Counted from the first letter of the stretch, positions 7,673 to 16,120 are shown. The stretch is DNA of 19,609 bases from Gemmatimonadaceae bacterium (GCA_025357975.1 JANYKY010000200.1:1-19609); one strand, 5' to 3'. Program-made: numbers and translations. The notes: a model not told the origin generated them from the sequence alone.

Positions 7673-8938
7673 TCAGGCTGTGTCGCTGCGAATGCGCTCG
7701 AGATCCTGCCAGAATCGAGGATACGAAACGGAGACGCAGTCGGGATCATCGATTTCGATCGAGTTCCCCGCAAGCGAGGCAAGGATTCCGAAAGACATCG
7801 CGATACGGTGATCGCCCTCTGTCTTGACGACGCCACGCAGTTTGCCATGACCCGGCCGGATAATAAATCCATCCGGCCGCTCCTCAGCGTCAACACCGAT
7901 CGCGCGGAGATTTTGTACGACAGTCGCAATGCGGTCGCTTTCCTTCACGCGGAGCTCGGACGCGTCCGAGACTTCAAGTGAGATTCCATATGCGGCAGCG
8001 ACACAGGCCAGAAGCGGCAGCTCGTCGATCATCGCCGGAATGATATCCCCGCCAACCTTGGCATTGCGCAACACTGATGGGCGTACGATCAGCGTTGCTG
8101 CATCGTCCCCGGCAATTGCACGGCGACTTGTGACCGCGACGTGTGCACCCATCGACGCCACAGTTTCGATGAAGCCAATGCGAGTCGCGTTCATGCACAC
8201 ATCGGGAATTCGCACTTCGCCCTCGTGCGCAAGAATCCCTATTGCGACCATGTAGGCCGCGGATGATGGATCACCGGGAACGGTAAGATCGAGCGGACTC
8301 AACGACACAGCCGGCAGAATCGCGGCGGTCAGGTCACCGGTTGTGACAGCGACTCCAAGCGATTTAAGCATTCGCTCGGTGTGATCCCGTGACTTCCGTG
8401 ATTCGATCACCGACACGCGGACACCTGCGACCAGCCCAGCCAGAAGAATGGCACTCTTTGTTTGCCCGCTCGCGGCGCGCGTGTTCCAGGTAATTCCCTT
8501 TAGGACTCCGCCATTAACAATCATCGGAAGGCCGTCACCATTCGCAAATTCGAACCGCGCGCCCATCGCCTGTAGCGGTTCGGAGACGCGCTTCATTGGA
8601 CGCTTGCTGAGACTTGCATCGCCCTCGAAGCGTGAAGAGAACTCGCAGGCCGCGGTAACACCCGCCATCAGGCGCACCGTCGTTCCGCTATTACCCGCAT
8701 CGAGTATCGAGCTTGATGGCTTCAATCCCCGCAGCCCAACGCCAGTCAGGCGAAAATCGGCGGACAGCTCGGGAATGTCCACGCCAAGATTTCTTAGAAT
8801 CCCGGCAGTCGATCTCACGTCCGCGGAGTCAAGAATGCCCGCGAGTCGCGATTCACCGGTTGCCAGCGAAGCGAGAATCAGCGCTCGATGCGATATGGAT
8901 TTGTCGCCTGGAACGCGGACAACGCCGCGTTCTGTCAT
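7673..8938 (-). CDS. aroA: 3-phosphoshikimate 1-carboxyvinyltransferase (EPSP synthase)
   Basis: Catalyses the sixth shikimate-pathway step, joining shikimate-3-phosphate and phosphoenolpyruvate. The 421-residue length is normal. Motifs seen are PGDKSISHRALILASLA at 10-26, LDAGNSGTTVRLMAG near 79-93, SGQTKSAILLAG near 156, VPGDPSSAAY near 219, the DELPLLA segment, VKESDRI, and DHRIAMSF near the end. The GNSGTT form of the PEP loop resembles the Bacillus-type rather than the E. coli GNAGTA form. The ATG overlaps the dapD stop (ATGA). Its position directly after the lysine genes puts two aspartate/aromatic branches in one transcript. Confidence 0.97.
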   Translation of the reverse strand: MTERGVVRVPGDKSISHRALILASLATGESRLAGILDSADVRSTAGILRNLGVDIPELSADFRLTGVGLRGLKPSSSILDAGNSGTTVRLMAGVTAACEFSSRFEGDASLSKRPMKRVSEPLQAMGARFEFANGDGLPMIVNGGVLKGITWNTRAASGQTKSAILLAGLVAGVRVSVIESRKSRDHTERMLKSLGVAVTTGDLTAAILPAVSLSPLDLTVPGDPSSAAYMVAIGILAHEGEVRIPDVCMNATRIGFIETVASMGAHVAVTSRRAIAGDDAATLIVRPSVLRNAKVGGDIIPAMIDELPLLACVAAAYGISLEVSDASELRVKESDRIATVVQNLRAIGVDAEERPDGFIIRPGHGKLRGVVKTEGDHRIAMSFGILASLAGNSIEIDDPDCVSVSYPRFWQDLERIRSDTA

Positions 8939-9846
8939 CGCAGCCAGGTTTCGAGAGCGGTCGAGCTGTCCGTTTTATCATCGCGATATTTCACGATGAC
9001 CGGCGTTTGCAGTGACAATCCTTCGTTGCTCCCCCAGCCGCTGGAAATCTTCCGCGCTCCGGGCACGACCACGGCGCCCGCAGGAATCTCGAGCGCCCTC
9101 TCCGACGATCCGCGATACACGGTTTCCCTGACAAGATCAAATACAGGAGTGCCACGCGTCAGCACAACGCCCGCGCCGATCACTGCGCGTGAGTGCACGA
9201 TCGTACCTTCGTAGATTCCGCAGTTGCCACCGACTATTACGTCATCTTCAACGACGACGGGAGATGCATTGATGGGTTCGAGAACGCCACCAATCTGCGC
9301 AGCAGCGCTCAGATGAACGCGCTCGCCAATTTGTGCGCATGATCCGACCAGCGCGTGCGAGTCGATCATCGTCCCGGTACCCACGTAAGCCCCGACGTTC
9401 ACGTACATCGGGGGCATGCACACAACACCTTTCGCAACGTATGCGCCGCGACGAATAGCGGACCCGCCGGGAACAATTCGCACTCCGTCGCCGATTTTGA
9501 ATGCACGCACCGGGAAGGTGTCCTTGTCGTAGAAACTGAATCCGGGTTGCACGTCGCCGGACTCGATGCCGGCACGTTGCGGAGACATATCCTTCAACGT
9601 GCCGAGTTGGAATCCAAGAAGGATTCCCTGCTTTACCCAGCTGACAGCGCTCCAGCTACCATCAGCCTCGCGTTGTGCCGCGCGCACCGAGCCAGCCTCC
9701 AGTTCTACCAGAAGATCTTCCACAACTGCTCGCGCGTCCGGCGAAACTCCTCCTCCTGAAACCGACGCTAACGCAGCTTCCACACGCATCTGGAGCGAGA
9801 CGCCCGCGAGCTCGCCTGCCAGACCTGTCATATCACCTGCACTCAT
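8935..9846 (-). CDS. dapD: tetrahydrodipicolinate N-succinyltransferase
   Basis: Transfers succinyl from succinyl-CoA to tetrahydrodipicolinate, committing the pathway to the succinylase route. The product is 303 residues (E. coli 274). After a helical N-terminal domain (about 1-100) comes a left-handed beta-helix of hexapeptide repeats (about 125-240) with NVGAYVGTGTMIDSHALVGSC then AQIG, and GGVLEPINASPVVVEDD, both characteristic of DapD rather than the acetyl enzyme DapH. The start at 9846 is chosen because it forms an ATGA overlap with dapA. An upstream in-frame ATG at 10011 would add 55 residues of Arg/His-rich sequence that look like antisense read-through of dapA. Another ATG lies five codons inside. 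Confidence 0.95.
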   Translation of the reverse strand: MSAGDMTGLAGELAGVSLQMRVEAALASVSGGGVSPDARAVVEDLLVELEAGSVRAAQREADGSWSAVSWVKQGILLGFQLGTLKDMSPQRAGIESGDVQPGFSFYDKDTFPVRAFKIGDGVRIVPGGSAIRRGAYVAKGVVCMPPMYVNVGAYVGTGTMIDSHALVGSCAQIGERVHLSAAAQIGGVLEPINASPVVVEDDVIVGGNCGIYEGTIVHSRAVIGAGVVLTRGTPVFDLVRETVYRGSSERALEIPAGAVVVPGARKISSGWGSNEGLSLQTPVIVKYRDDKTDSSTALETWLR

Positions 9847-10760
9847 GCCTCGAGCGCGCCAGCGGCAATGATTGCGTCCCGAACGGCCTGCGTGTACGAA
9901 TCTTTCAACCGCACCAGCGGAAGGCGAAGCACATTCTGAATCTGGCCCATCATCGCCAGTGCGGCCTTTGTGGGCATCGGATTGGACTCGACAAATGCGG
10001 CGATGGTCCATGGCGCGAGTCGGTGCGCGATCTCGCGCGCACCTTTCGGATCTCCGTTGTCCCAGAACTCGACCATCTGCGCGGCAAGCCTCGGGACTAC
10101 ATTCGACGTGACCGACACCACGCCATCGCCGCCATCCGCCATTACCGCCAGAGTGATGGAATCGTCGCCAGAAAGGATTGTGAAATTCTCCGGACGCCCG
10201 CGAATTATCTCGGAAATCTGCGCAAGGTTTCCGGACGCCTCCTTCACCGCCGTAATGTTTTCATGCTGCGCAAGCTCGAGTGTGGTCGCAGCTTCGACGT
10301 TGCTGCCGGTGCGTCCGGGAACATTGTAGAGTATTACAGGCAAATCGGCGGCATCCGCAATAGCCGAGAAATGCGCGACGATACCGCGCTGCGGAGGCTT
10401 GTTGTACATCGGCGAAGTGTGAAGCAAGTGCGTCGCCCCCGCCGCTTTCATTTCCCTGGACAGCGCGATTGCCTTTTTCGTATCGTTGGACCCCGCACCC
10501 GCGACCACGGGCACGCGTCCGTTCACTTCCTCTACCGTGATTTCGACGACCCTCCGATGCTCTGCGAGCGACATTGTCGCGGCTTCTCCGGTCGACCCGC
10601 ACGGAACCAGGAAGTGAATGCCTTCGTCGATCTGCCAGTTTACGAACGATCTCAGCGCCGCTTCATCGACGGTTCCATCCGCTGCAAATGGAGTCACCAA
10701 GGCGGTGCCGCATCCACGCAACAGTGCGCGTCCCTTCGAGTCGTCAGGCATTTCTATCAT
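9843..10760 (-). CDS. dapA: 4-hydroxy-tetrahydrodipicolinate synthase
   Basis: Condenses pyruvate with aspartate semialdehyde, the first step specific to diaminopimelate and lysine. The 305-residue TIM barrel carries the Schiff-base lysine K173 (AVKEASG), the catalytic Tyr145 (VILYNVPGRTG), and CGSTGEAATMS at 54-64, where Ser-Thr replaces the more common Thr-Thr. Serine can supply the same hydroxyl. HTSPMYNKPPQRG is present near 114. ATGA overlaps occur at both ends, with dapB upstream and dapD downstream. Identification is secure, although dapA paralogues with other aldolase functions exist; the operon context settles it. Confidence 0.96.
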   Translation of the reverse strand: MIEMPDDSKGRALLRGCGTALVTPFAADGTVDEAALRSFVNWQIDEGIHFLVPCGSTGEAATMSLAEHRRVVEITVEEVNGRVPVVAGAGSNDTKKAIALSREMKAAGATHLLHTSPMYNKPPQRGIVAHFSAIADAADLPVILYNVPGRTGSNVEAATTLELAQHENITAVKEASGNLAQISEIIRGRPENFTILSGDDSITLAVMADGGDGVVSVTSNVVPRLAAQMVEFWDNGDPKGAREIAHRLAPWTIAAFVESNPMPTKAALAMMGQIQNVLRLPLVRLKDSYTQAVRDAIIAAGALEA

Positions 10761-11482
10761 GTTGCGCTCCCAATTCCGTCAACTTTCCCAAACCCGAGAA
10801 CGTCCCGCATCGTGAAGACACCTTTTTTTCCGATCAACCATTGCGCGGCACGCAGTGCGCCGTCTGCAAAGACTCTGCGATCACGCGCTTCATGCCTCAT
10901 GGTTATCTGCTCGAACTGGCCATCGAATATCAGCTCGTGCGTTCCCGGTACCGAGCCGGTGCGAATGCTCGTCACCGGCATCGGCTTTCCCAGCGCAGCT
11001 TCCATCGCTCGCGTTATAGCCAGCGCGGTTCCGGAAGGCGCATCCTTTTTCGCGGAGTGATGAGTCTCGACCATCGCCGCAGCGAAATCGGGCGCGTGAG
11101 CCATTATTCCGGCCGCCTCACGAGCAAGCTCGATGAAAAGGTTTACGCCAATCGAAAAATTCGGCGCCCACAGCAAGCTCGCGCCTTCTTCCTTCGCGGT
11201 AGCAACTACTGCGGGAAGTGATTCATACCAACCGGTCGTGCCCACGACAACCGGCACGCCCTCGTGAATACATGCCATTATGTTGCTGATGGCTGACGCC
11301 GGCTCAGTGAATTCGATCGCGATATCTGGATCGCCAAGAGCACGGCGCGTTATCCCTGCCCCGTCCCGGTTGTGCCCCGCATCGAGCATCGCCGTCAGAT
11401 GCCATCCGCGTCCCTGAACCATTTCCGCGACAGCTCTTCCCATCTTTCCGTCGCCAATCACCGCGATGGCAGGAACCGTCAC
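10757..11482 (-). CDS. dapB: 4-hydroxy-tetrahydrodipicolinate reductase
   Basis: NAD(P)H-dependent reduction of the DapA product to tetrahydrodipicolinate. The product is 241 residues, shorter than E. coli (273). Seen are the dinucleotide loop IGDGKMGRAV at 9-18, VVVGTTGW at 78-85, APNFSIGVN near 106-114, and the catalytic segment ETHHSAKKDAPSGTA at 139-153 with the His pair and Lys. The usual GxxGxxG loop is compacted to GDGKMG, as in other short DapB proteins. The start codon is GTG, overlapping the lysC stop (GTGA). Confidence 0.96.
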   Translation of the reverse strand: MTVPAIAVIGDGKMGRAVAEMVQGRGWHLTAMLDAGHNRDGAGITRRALGDPDIAIEFTEPASAISNIMACIHEGVPVVVGTTGWYESLPAVVATAKEEGASLLWAPNFSIGVNLFIELAREAAGIMAHAPDFAAAMVETHHSAKKDAPSGTALAITRAMEAALGKPMPVTSIRTGSVPGTHELIFDGQFEQITMRHEARDRRVFADGALRAAQWLIGKKGVFTMRDVLGFGKVDGIGSAT

Positions 11483-12834
11483 GATCCGCCTCCAAAGAAT
11501 TCCTCGTGAAGCCGCTTTATCGCGGGCACTACGGTGTCCTGGTTCACGATCACTGTCAGGTTTATTCCCGTCGCGCTCAGCGACATCATGTAGATCTTCA
11601 CTTCGCCCAGCGCCATTAGCGCGCGGCCCATCGCGCCCCCGGCGTCGCAGATTCCGGCACCCACGATCGCAATTATGCCGCGATTGCGCTCGACCGATAC
11701 ATCGCCAAGTGCGCGCAGGTCGACGAGCAGCGCATCGAGCCGAGTCGCATCGTCAATTGTCACCGAAACAGAAACTTCCGACGTGGCGACGACGTCCACC
11801 GAGGTCTGATTGCGCTCGAATATCTCGAACACCCGGCGCAAGAACCCGTGCGCAAGCAGCATCCGGGCCGCGGTGACTTTCAATATTGTCACGTCGGTCT
11901 TGCCGGCAATCGCGCTCACCGGCCGATGGGGCGCATCGAACGTTATGCGCGTTCCCTTTCCTTCGGGCCTGCGTGAATTGTAGATGAATACGGGAATACC
12001 AAGACGCACTGCGGGAGCAATCGTATTCGGGTGAAGAACCTTTGCGCCGAACGACGCGAGCTCCGACGCCTCGTCGAACCTGATTTGCTCGATGAGCTGC
12101 GCACCTTTGACCACCCGCGGATCCGCCGTCAGCATCCCATCGACATCAGTCCATATCTCGATTGCCTCGGCGTTCAGCGCCGCGCCGACGAGCGAGGCGC
12201 TGTAGTCGGAGCCGCCGCGACCCAAAGTAGTCGTTATGCCAGATGTCGTTGAACCAATGAATCCGCCCATCACGGGGATTCTACCGCTCTGCACAATAGG
12301 GTAGATGATCTCACGAGCGTTGACTGAGATTGTCTCGGTCTGCGGCTCTGCTTCCATAAACCTGTTGTCGGTCACCATGACGTCGCGCGCATCCACATAT
12401 TCTGCGTCGATCCCGCAGCGCTTGAAGTAAGCTGTGACGAGACTCGACGAAAGCTGCTCGCCATACGAAGCCATCGCGTCGAGCGAGCGTGGCGTCACAT
12501 GGCCAAGAGTTGAGAGCGCTTCAGCCAAGTGCGCAAGCTCGTCGAACATCGCACTCAGCTCACCGGCGATCTCATCGGCCTCGGCAGTTTTTCCGAGGAG
12601 GTTGTCACATTCTGTCAGATGCCTGTCGCGGAGCGTCTCAACGCCACGAAGTGCGCCGATCAGGTGTCCCTTTGCTGACTGCTCGCCAACGGCGAGAAGC
12701 GCGTTTGTCGCTCCGCCGAGGGCGGAGACCACTACTATAGGAGAGCGGTCGAGCCGTCCGCGGACGATCTCGGCGGATCGCTTGATGGCGTCCGCATCGC
12801 CAACGGATGTCCCGCCGAACTTGACGACGATCAT
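11479..12834 (-). CDS. lysC: aspartate kinase (monofunctional, LysC type)
   Basis: Phosphorylates aspartate, opening the lysine/threonine/methionine family. The 451-residue product resembles the lysine-regulated E. coli LysC (449). It has KFGGTSVGD at 5-13, GFIGSTTSGITTTLGRGG at 191-208 followed by SDYSA, EIWTDVDGMLTADPR at 226-240, and ASELASFGAKVLHP at 256-269. Two ACT regulatory domains follow from about 310, with SVDVVATSEVSVSVTID at 345-361 as the likely effector-binding segment. Feedback control by lysine is inferred from family resemblance. It overlaps asd (ATGA) and dapB (GTGA). Confidence 0.96.
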   Translation of the reverse strand: MIVVKFGGTSVGDADAIKRSAEIVRGRLDRSPIVVVSALGGATNALLAVGEQSAKGHLIGALRGVETLRDRHLTECDNLLGKTAEADEIAGELSAMFDELAHLAEALSTLGHVTPRSLDAMASYGEQLSSSLVTAYFKRCGIDAEYVDARDVMVTDNRFMEAEPQTETISVNAREIIYPIVQSGRIPVMGGFIGSTTSGITTTLGRGGSDYSASLVGAALNAEAIEIWTDVDGMLTADPRVVKGAQLIEQIRFDEASELASFGAKVLHPNTIAPAVRLGIPVFIYNSRRPEGKGTRITFDAPHRPVSAIAGKTDVTILKVTAARMLLAHGFLRRVFEIFERNQTSVDVVATSEVSVSVTIDDATRLDALLVDLRALGDVSVERNRGIIAIVGAGICDAGGAMGRALMALGEVKIYMMSLSATGINLTVIVNQDTVVPAIKRLHEEFFGGGS

Positions 12835-13907
12835 GCGCTGCCCAACCGCCCTGTTGCAGCGAGCAGCTCAGCGTTCAACACGGATCCACCCGCCGCGCCC
12901 CGAATCGTGTTGTGACCCATCGCGACCATCCGGATATCGAGAATCGTGTCTTCGCGAACGCGCCCGACTGTGACCGTCATTCCGTTGCCGGCGTTGACAT
13001 CCCTTCGCGGCTGTGGCCGGCTCGGATCATCGGTGAGGCTGATTGCCTGCGGCGGACTGCTCGGAAGACTTCTCGACGAAGGATCGCCCTTCCACGCGCG
13101 TATCGCATCGATCGCCATGGCGGGCGTGACCCGTGTGTGAAACGAAGCCGCAATAGCGATCGTGTGTCCGTGCTCGACCGGAACACGATTGCACTGGGCG
13201 CTCACCTTCATCGATGGCAGCACGATCGAGTCATTCTCGTAGCGGCCGAGGAGCTTGAACATCTCCTTTTCGAACTTGGGCTCTTCGTCGGCGATGTAGG
13301 GAATAACGTTCCCAAGGATGTCGAGCGACGGTACACCTGGATACCCGGCGCCGGATACCGCCTGCATGGTCATCATGAACAGTTTGTCGATCCCGAATTC
13401 TTGTTCGAGCGGTGCAAGCGCGAGAGCCGCAACGGTCGCTGCGCAATTAGCGTTGGTGACGATTGCACCGGTCCAGCCACGCTCTCTTCGCTGCTTGTCG
13501 ATCAGCTGCAAGTGCGACGCATTCACTTCGGGTATGACGAGAGGAACGTCAGGTTCCATCCGGAAGTTTTTCGCGTTGCTGAGTACGAGTTTGCCGGCCT
13601 TCGCGAATGCCAGCTCCGCCGTGCCCGCAACCGACGAGTCCAGCGCCGAAAAAACAATCGGGGCCGACACGCGTGCAGGGTCAGTTGGAAGAACGGTCAT
13701 GCGCCCGATCGCCTCGGGCATCGTGCCCTCGAGCCATTTCGCGGCTTCTGCGTAAGGCTTGCCCTCGCTTCGCTCTGAGGCGGCGACTTCAGCGATCTCG
13801 AACCATGGATGATTTGCCAGGAGGCGAACAAATGTCTGGCCAACAGCGCCCGTCGCTCCGAGAATAGCAACCGGCCATCGCTTCGCCGGCTTGAATTGAG
13901 CCGTCAT
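12831..13907 (-). CDS. asd: aspartate-semialdehyde dehydrogenase, archaeal/fungal type
   Basis: NADPH-dependent reduction of aspartyl phosphate to aspartate semialdehyde. The 358-residue product has the nucleotide loop ILGATGAVG at 15-23, SNAKNFRM near 110-117, the catalytic Cys155 in TNANCAATVA, the segment MQAVSGAGYPGVPSLDILGN at 181-200, and the catalytic His in PVEHGH (243-248). The SGAGYPGVPSLDILGN and IPYIADEEPKFEKE stretches mark the archaeal/fungal branch of the family rather than the E. coli-type enzyme. A Pro/Ser-rich insertion lies near 275-300. ATGA overlaps join it to dapE and lysC. Confidence 0.95.
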   Translation of the reverse strand: MTAQFKPAKRWPVAILGATGAVGQTFVRLLANHPWFEIAEVAASERSEGKPYAEAAKWLEGTMPEAIGRMTVLPTDPARVSAPIVFSALDSSVAGTAELAFAKAGKLVLSNAKNFRMEPDVPLVIPEVNASHLQLIDKQRRERGWTGAIVTNANCAATVAALALAPLEQEFGIDKLFMMTMQAVSGAGYPGVPSLDILGNVIPYIADEEPKFEKEMFKLLGRYENDSIVLPSMKVSAQCNRVPVEHGHTIAIAASFHTRVTPAMAIDAIRAWKGDPSSRSLPSSPPQAISLTDDPSRPQPRRDVNAGNGMTVTVGRVREDTILDIRMVAMGHNTIRGAAGGSVLNAELLAATGRLGSA

Positions 13908-14899
13908 GACGCGAGCAGGTGCCGTGCTATTTTTTCGTACGACTCGACGCTCGCGCGAAGCTCCTCCACATCGACGAACTCGTCGGGCGTGTGGGCAACG
14001 TGAATGGAACCCGGCCCGAACAACAGCGGCGTTCCCCAGCGGGAGAGAAGAGGAATATCGGAAGTGTATGCCATCGGTGCTGTCTCAAAACCGGGGACGA
14101 TGTGAAATCTTTGCGCCGGGATCGTTCTGCCGAACTCGATCTCCGCCCGATCTTTCGCCCAGCTCTTGATCATCTTCATGACCGGAGCAACATCACTCAC
14201 GAGCCTCACCATCAGCTCCGCTTCGCAATGAGCGGGCACAATGTTGGCGCCTGTCCCGCCACGAATCAGCCCGACGTTCACAGTGGTGTTGCCCAGGATT
14301 TCATCGGTGGGCAGGGGCAGATCGTGGATGGTCGGGAGCAGCTTCATCATCGGCTCGATTGCAGACTCTCCGAGTTGAGGATATGCAGAGTGAGCTTCGC
14401 GCCCCCGGGTGCGCACGATCACGCGGAGCGAACCCTTCGCACCACTCGCCATGCGACTCTCGGTGGGCTCGCCGTTAACAAGATATCGGCTGGTCGCTGG
14501 AAGGTTGTTAGCGGCCCGCGCACCGTCGGAACCAAGCTCTTCACCGACGACAAAAAGGAGGTCGATTCGCTCCTCGCCTGCGGCGACCAGATGATCTGCG
14601 GCGGCGAGCATCGCAGCGGCTATTCCTTTCGCGTCGCACGCTCCGCGTCCAAACAGCTTCTCGCCCTGGAGCTTGGGCGGGATATGCGGCGGCACAGTGT
14701 CGAGATGCGTCGAAAACGTCACGCCGCCGCCAGCCCGCGACGCCCAGATGTTACCGCGATTCCTGGAAACTTCCTGCACCGTCACGTTCCATTTGCGCGC
14801 GATGAGCCAGCGCGATATAAAATCGACGACGGCACCCTCGTGCGAAGACAGAGATGGAATTGCAAGAAGCTCGGAGGCCAGCGCCACAACGTCTGTCAT
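13904..14899 (-). CDS. dapE: M20-family deacylase, probable succinyl-diaminopimelate desuccinylase
   Basis: A dinuclear-zinc amidohydrolase of the ArgE/DapE/CPG2 group, 331 residues. Metal and catalytic residues are H65 and D67 (STHLDTVP), D89 (GRGACDAKG), the E120-E121 pair (VGEELGSDG), E144 (NGEPT) and a C-terminal His (HVAHTPDEF). The dimerisation-domain motif REAHSAYP is present. The neighbours dapD, dapA and dapB make succinyl-DAP the likely substrate. Acetyl-ornithine or LysW-linked substrates are possible on sequence alone, because this protein is shorter than typical DapE (about 375). It is the first gene of the operon. No Shine-Dalgarno precedes the ATG; the region reads CCTCCCCCC on the coding strand. 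Confidence 0.85.
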   Translation of the reverse strand: MTDVVALASELLAIPSLSSHEGAVVDFISRWLIARKWNVTVQEVSRNRGNIWASRAGGGVTFSTHLDTVPPHIPPKLQGEKLFGRGACDAKGIAAAMLAAADHLVAAGEERIDLLFVVGEELGSDGARAANNLPATSRYLVNGEPTESRMASGAKGSLRVIVRTRGREAHSAYPQLGESAIEPMMKLLPTIHDLPLPTDEILGNTTVNVGLIRGGTGANIVPAHCEAELMVRLVSDVAPVMKMIKSWAKDRAEIEFGRTIPAQRFHIVPGFETAPMAYTSDIPLLSRWGTPLLFGPGSIHVAHTPDEFVDVEELRASVESYEKIARHLLAS

Positions 14900-15304
14900 G
14901 TGGTCAAGTTACTTGATTGGGGGGAGGTTGGTCCATCGGTCAGAAAGTGCGGACTAAGTGCGGACTCGGCGCGGTTGGGCCAGATGATTCCCTGGGGACG
15001 CGCTAACTGCTGCCAGTTGATCTGGCTCTCTGCTTTAGAGCCAAACCACATGCGCGTCCGCGTTTTCGCTGCGCCGGTCGCGCTGACTATTACCGCGCTC
15101 TGGAAGCAAAACCAGCTGTGCGTCCGCATTCTCCCTGCACGGGACGCGCTACCAGCCGCCTGCTGAGCGGCTACCTGCCAACTGCCTTAACCAGACGGCG
15201 TTTTGTTTTAGCAGATAGCCGGTAGCCAGATTAGCTGGAGGCCGGTAGCGCGTCCGGATCAAGAGAAGCGGCGGACGCGCAACCCGGAGTCCAGAGCACC
15301 CACC
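14900..15304. repeat. intergenic region upstream of dapE with inverted-repeat family
   Basis: There is no gene here. Arms 15142-15191 and 15205-15254 form an imperfect inverted repeat of about 50 bp with a loop of about 13 nt. Both arms start with GGACGCGCTACC at their outer ends. A third, diverged copy starting GGACGCGCTA lies at 14997-15047. Inside that copy are two small hairpins, GCCAG/CTGGC (15012-15026) and GGCTCT/AGAGCC (15024-15042). Two direct copies of AGTGCGGACT (14946-14955 and 14957-14966, period 11) lie 47-67 bp before the dapE start and could be an operator. I find no convincing promoter boxes for the operon and no lysine-riboswitch core. Confidence 0.65.
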
Positions 15305-15829
15305 TTAGGCGGGCGTTCCACCTGCGGAGAGAGTGTCCTGACTTGACCCCGGCTCGACACCACGAACGTGCTCGACGAACATCTGCTGCACGAGCCGATT
15401 AGCCTCACGATTGTATTCGTCGTGCTGTCGTTCGCCTGATTCGCCGATCGATGCGAGCTGCGCGTTGTTCAAGGTTCGTCCAGCATCGCGAAAAGTCTTG
15501 AACGTATCTTCGGCCTGACGCGACATGACGATATCGCCGACCAGCCTGAGGAAATCACTTTCGCGGGTAGCGTCGGCGAGATCGCGGGCTTTGCCTAGCA
15601 TCGCGCCAAGGAATTTCTTGCCTTCGCCTGCTTCAGCGCCGAGTGCCTGCTGATAGTCTTCGAGCATTCGCTGGTGCTCGCGAACGCGTGGTATGTGCCG
15701 GCTGCACAGATCGCGAAACCGGCTGTCCTCGGCTTGCTGCTCGTGGTCCTGAAGTCCTTCGAGGAATGTCTTATGTTGCATCACCGAGTTATTGATTTGG
15801 CTCTTGAGAAAATCGAGTCCATTGTCCAT
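15305..15829 (-). CDS. small helical protein of unknown function
   Basis: I do not recognise a family with certainty. The 174-residue product from the ATG at 15829 has a good ribosome-binding site (GGAG, 6 nt spacing in GGAGCACCCAATG). A start at 15919 would add 30 unlikely residues. The sequence is strongly helical and charged, with evenly spaced His/Glu residues (MQHKTFLEGLQDHEQQAEDS near 17-36, CSRHIPRVREHQRMLEDY near 42-59), which recalls ferritin-like or haemerythrin-like four-helix proteins. There is no signal peptide or membrane segment. The C-terminus (after about 150) is Gly/Ser/Pro-rich and probably disordered. It stands alone between a terminator hairpin and the repeat-rich region. 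Confidence 0.75.
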   Translation of the reverse strand: MDNGLDFLKSQINNSVMQHKTFLEGLQDHEQQAEDSRFRDLCSRHIPRVREHQRMLEDYQQALGAEAGEGKKFLGAMLGKARDLADATRESDFLRLVGDIVMSRQAEDTFKTFRDAGRTLNNAQLASIGESGERQHDEYNREANRLVQQMFVEHVRGVEPGSSQDTLSAGGTPA

Positions 15830-15912
15830 TGGGTGCTCCGTTGTGTTTGTGTTCCGCGGTCGCGGACTGGTGAGCAACATTTGCACAAGGCAGGCCACAT
15901 TCAGGCGAAAAG

Positions 15913-15937
15913 CGGCCACTTCTCTGCGAAGTGGCCG
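15913..15937 (-). terminator. hairpin terminator, minus strand
   Basis: A perfect 10-bp stem CGGCCACTTC/GAAGTGGCCG with a 5-nt loop. On the minus strand it is followed by CTTTT, a short T run. It lies about 180 nt beyond the tRNA-Leu gene and 84 bp before the start of the small helical protein, so it probably ends the transcript arriving from the tRNA side. No T run follows on the plus strand. Confidence 0.6.
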
Positions 15938-16120
15938 TTACCTCCAATTGGACTATGAATCGAGTTCAGGATCCAGGTGGAGTCAGAAGCGTCGCCGCGA
16001 ATCGACCGTTTTCAAATGCAGCGCGAGCGCCATAACGCCCATTCTGCATGGCGGAGGCGGTACCCCCGGCGCTACCCCAAGGTTAGAAATCACTCGAGCT
16101 GCGTTGCTGTAAGATGTTGA

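Noticed and set aside
9847..10011. Upstream extension of dapD by 55 residues
   Set aside because: Lies wholly inside dapA in another frame with low-complexity Arg/His sequence; the ATGA-coupled start fits the DapD family better.
9675..11060. 461-codon plus-strand open frame opposite dapA/dapB
   Set aside because: Arg/His/Ser-rich antisense shadow of two well-supported genes, with no family motif.
15012..15042. Small hairpins as a CRISPR or terminator
   Set aside because: No regular repeat-spacer pattern and no T run; they are internal to the GGACGCGCTA repeat copy.
13919..15166. 415-codon plus-strand open frame opposite dapE
   Set aside because: Antisense shadow running into the repeat region; composition is unlike a real protein.
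14900..15304. Lysine riboswitch upstream of dapE
   Set aside because: I looked for the conserved L-box core on the minus strand and did not find it; the structure present is repeat-derived.
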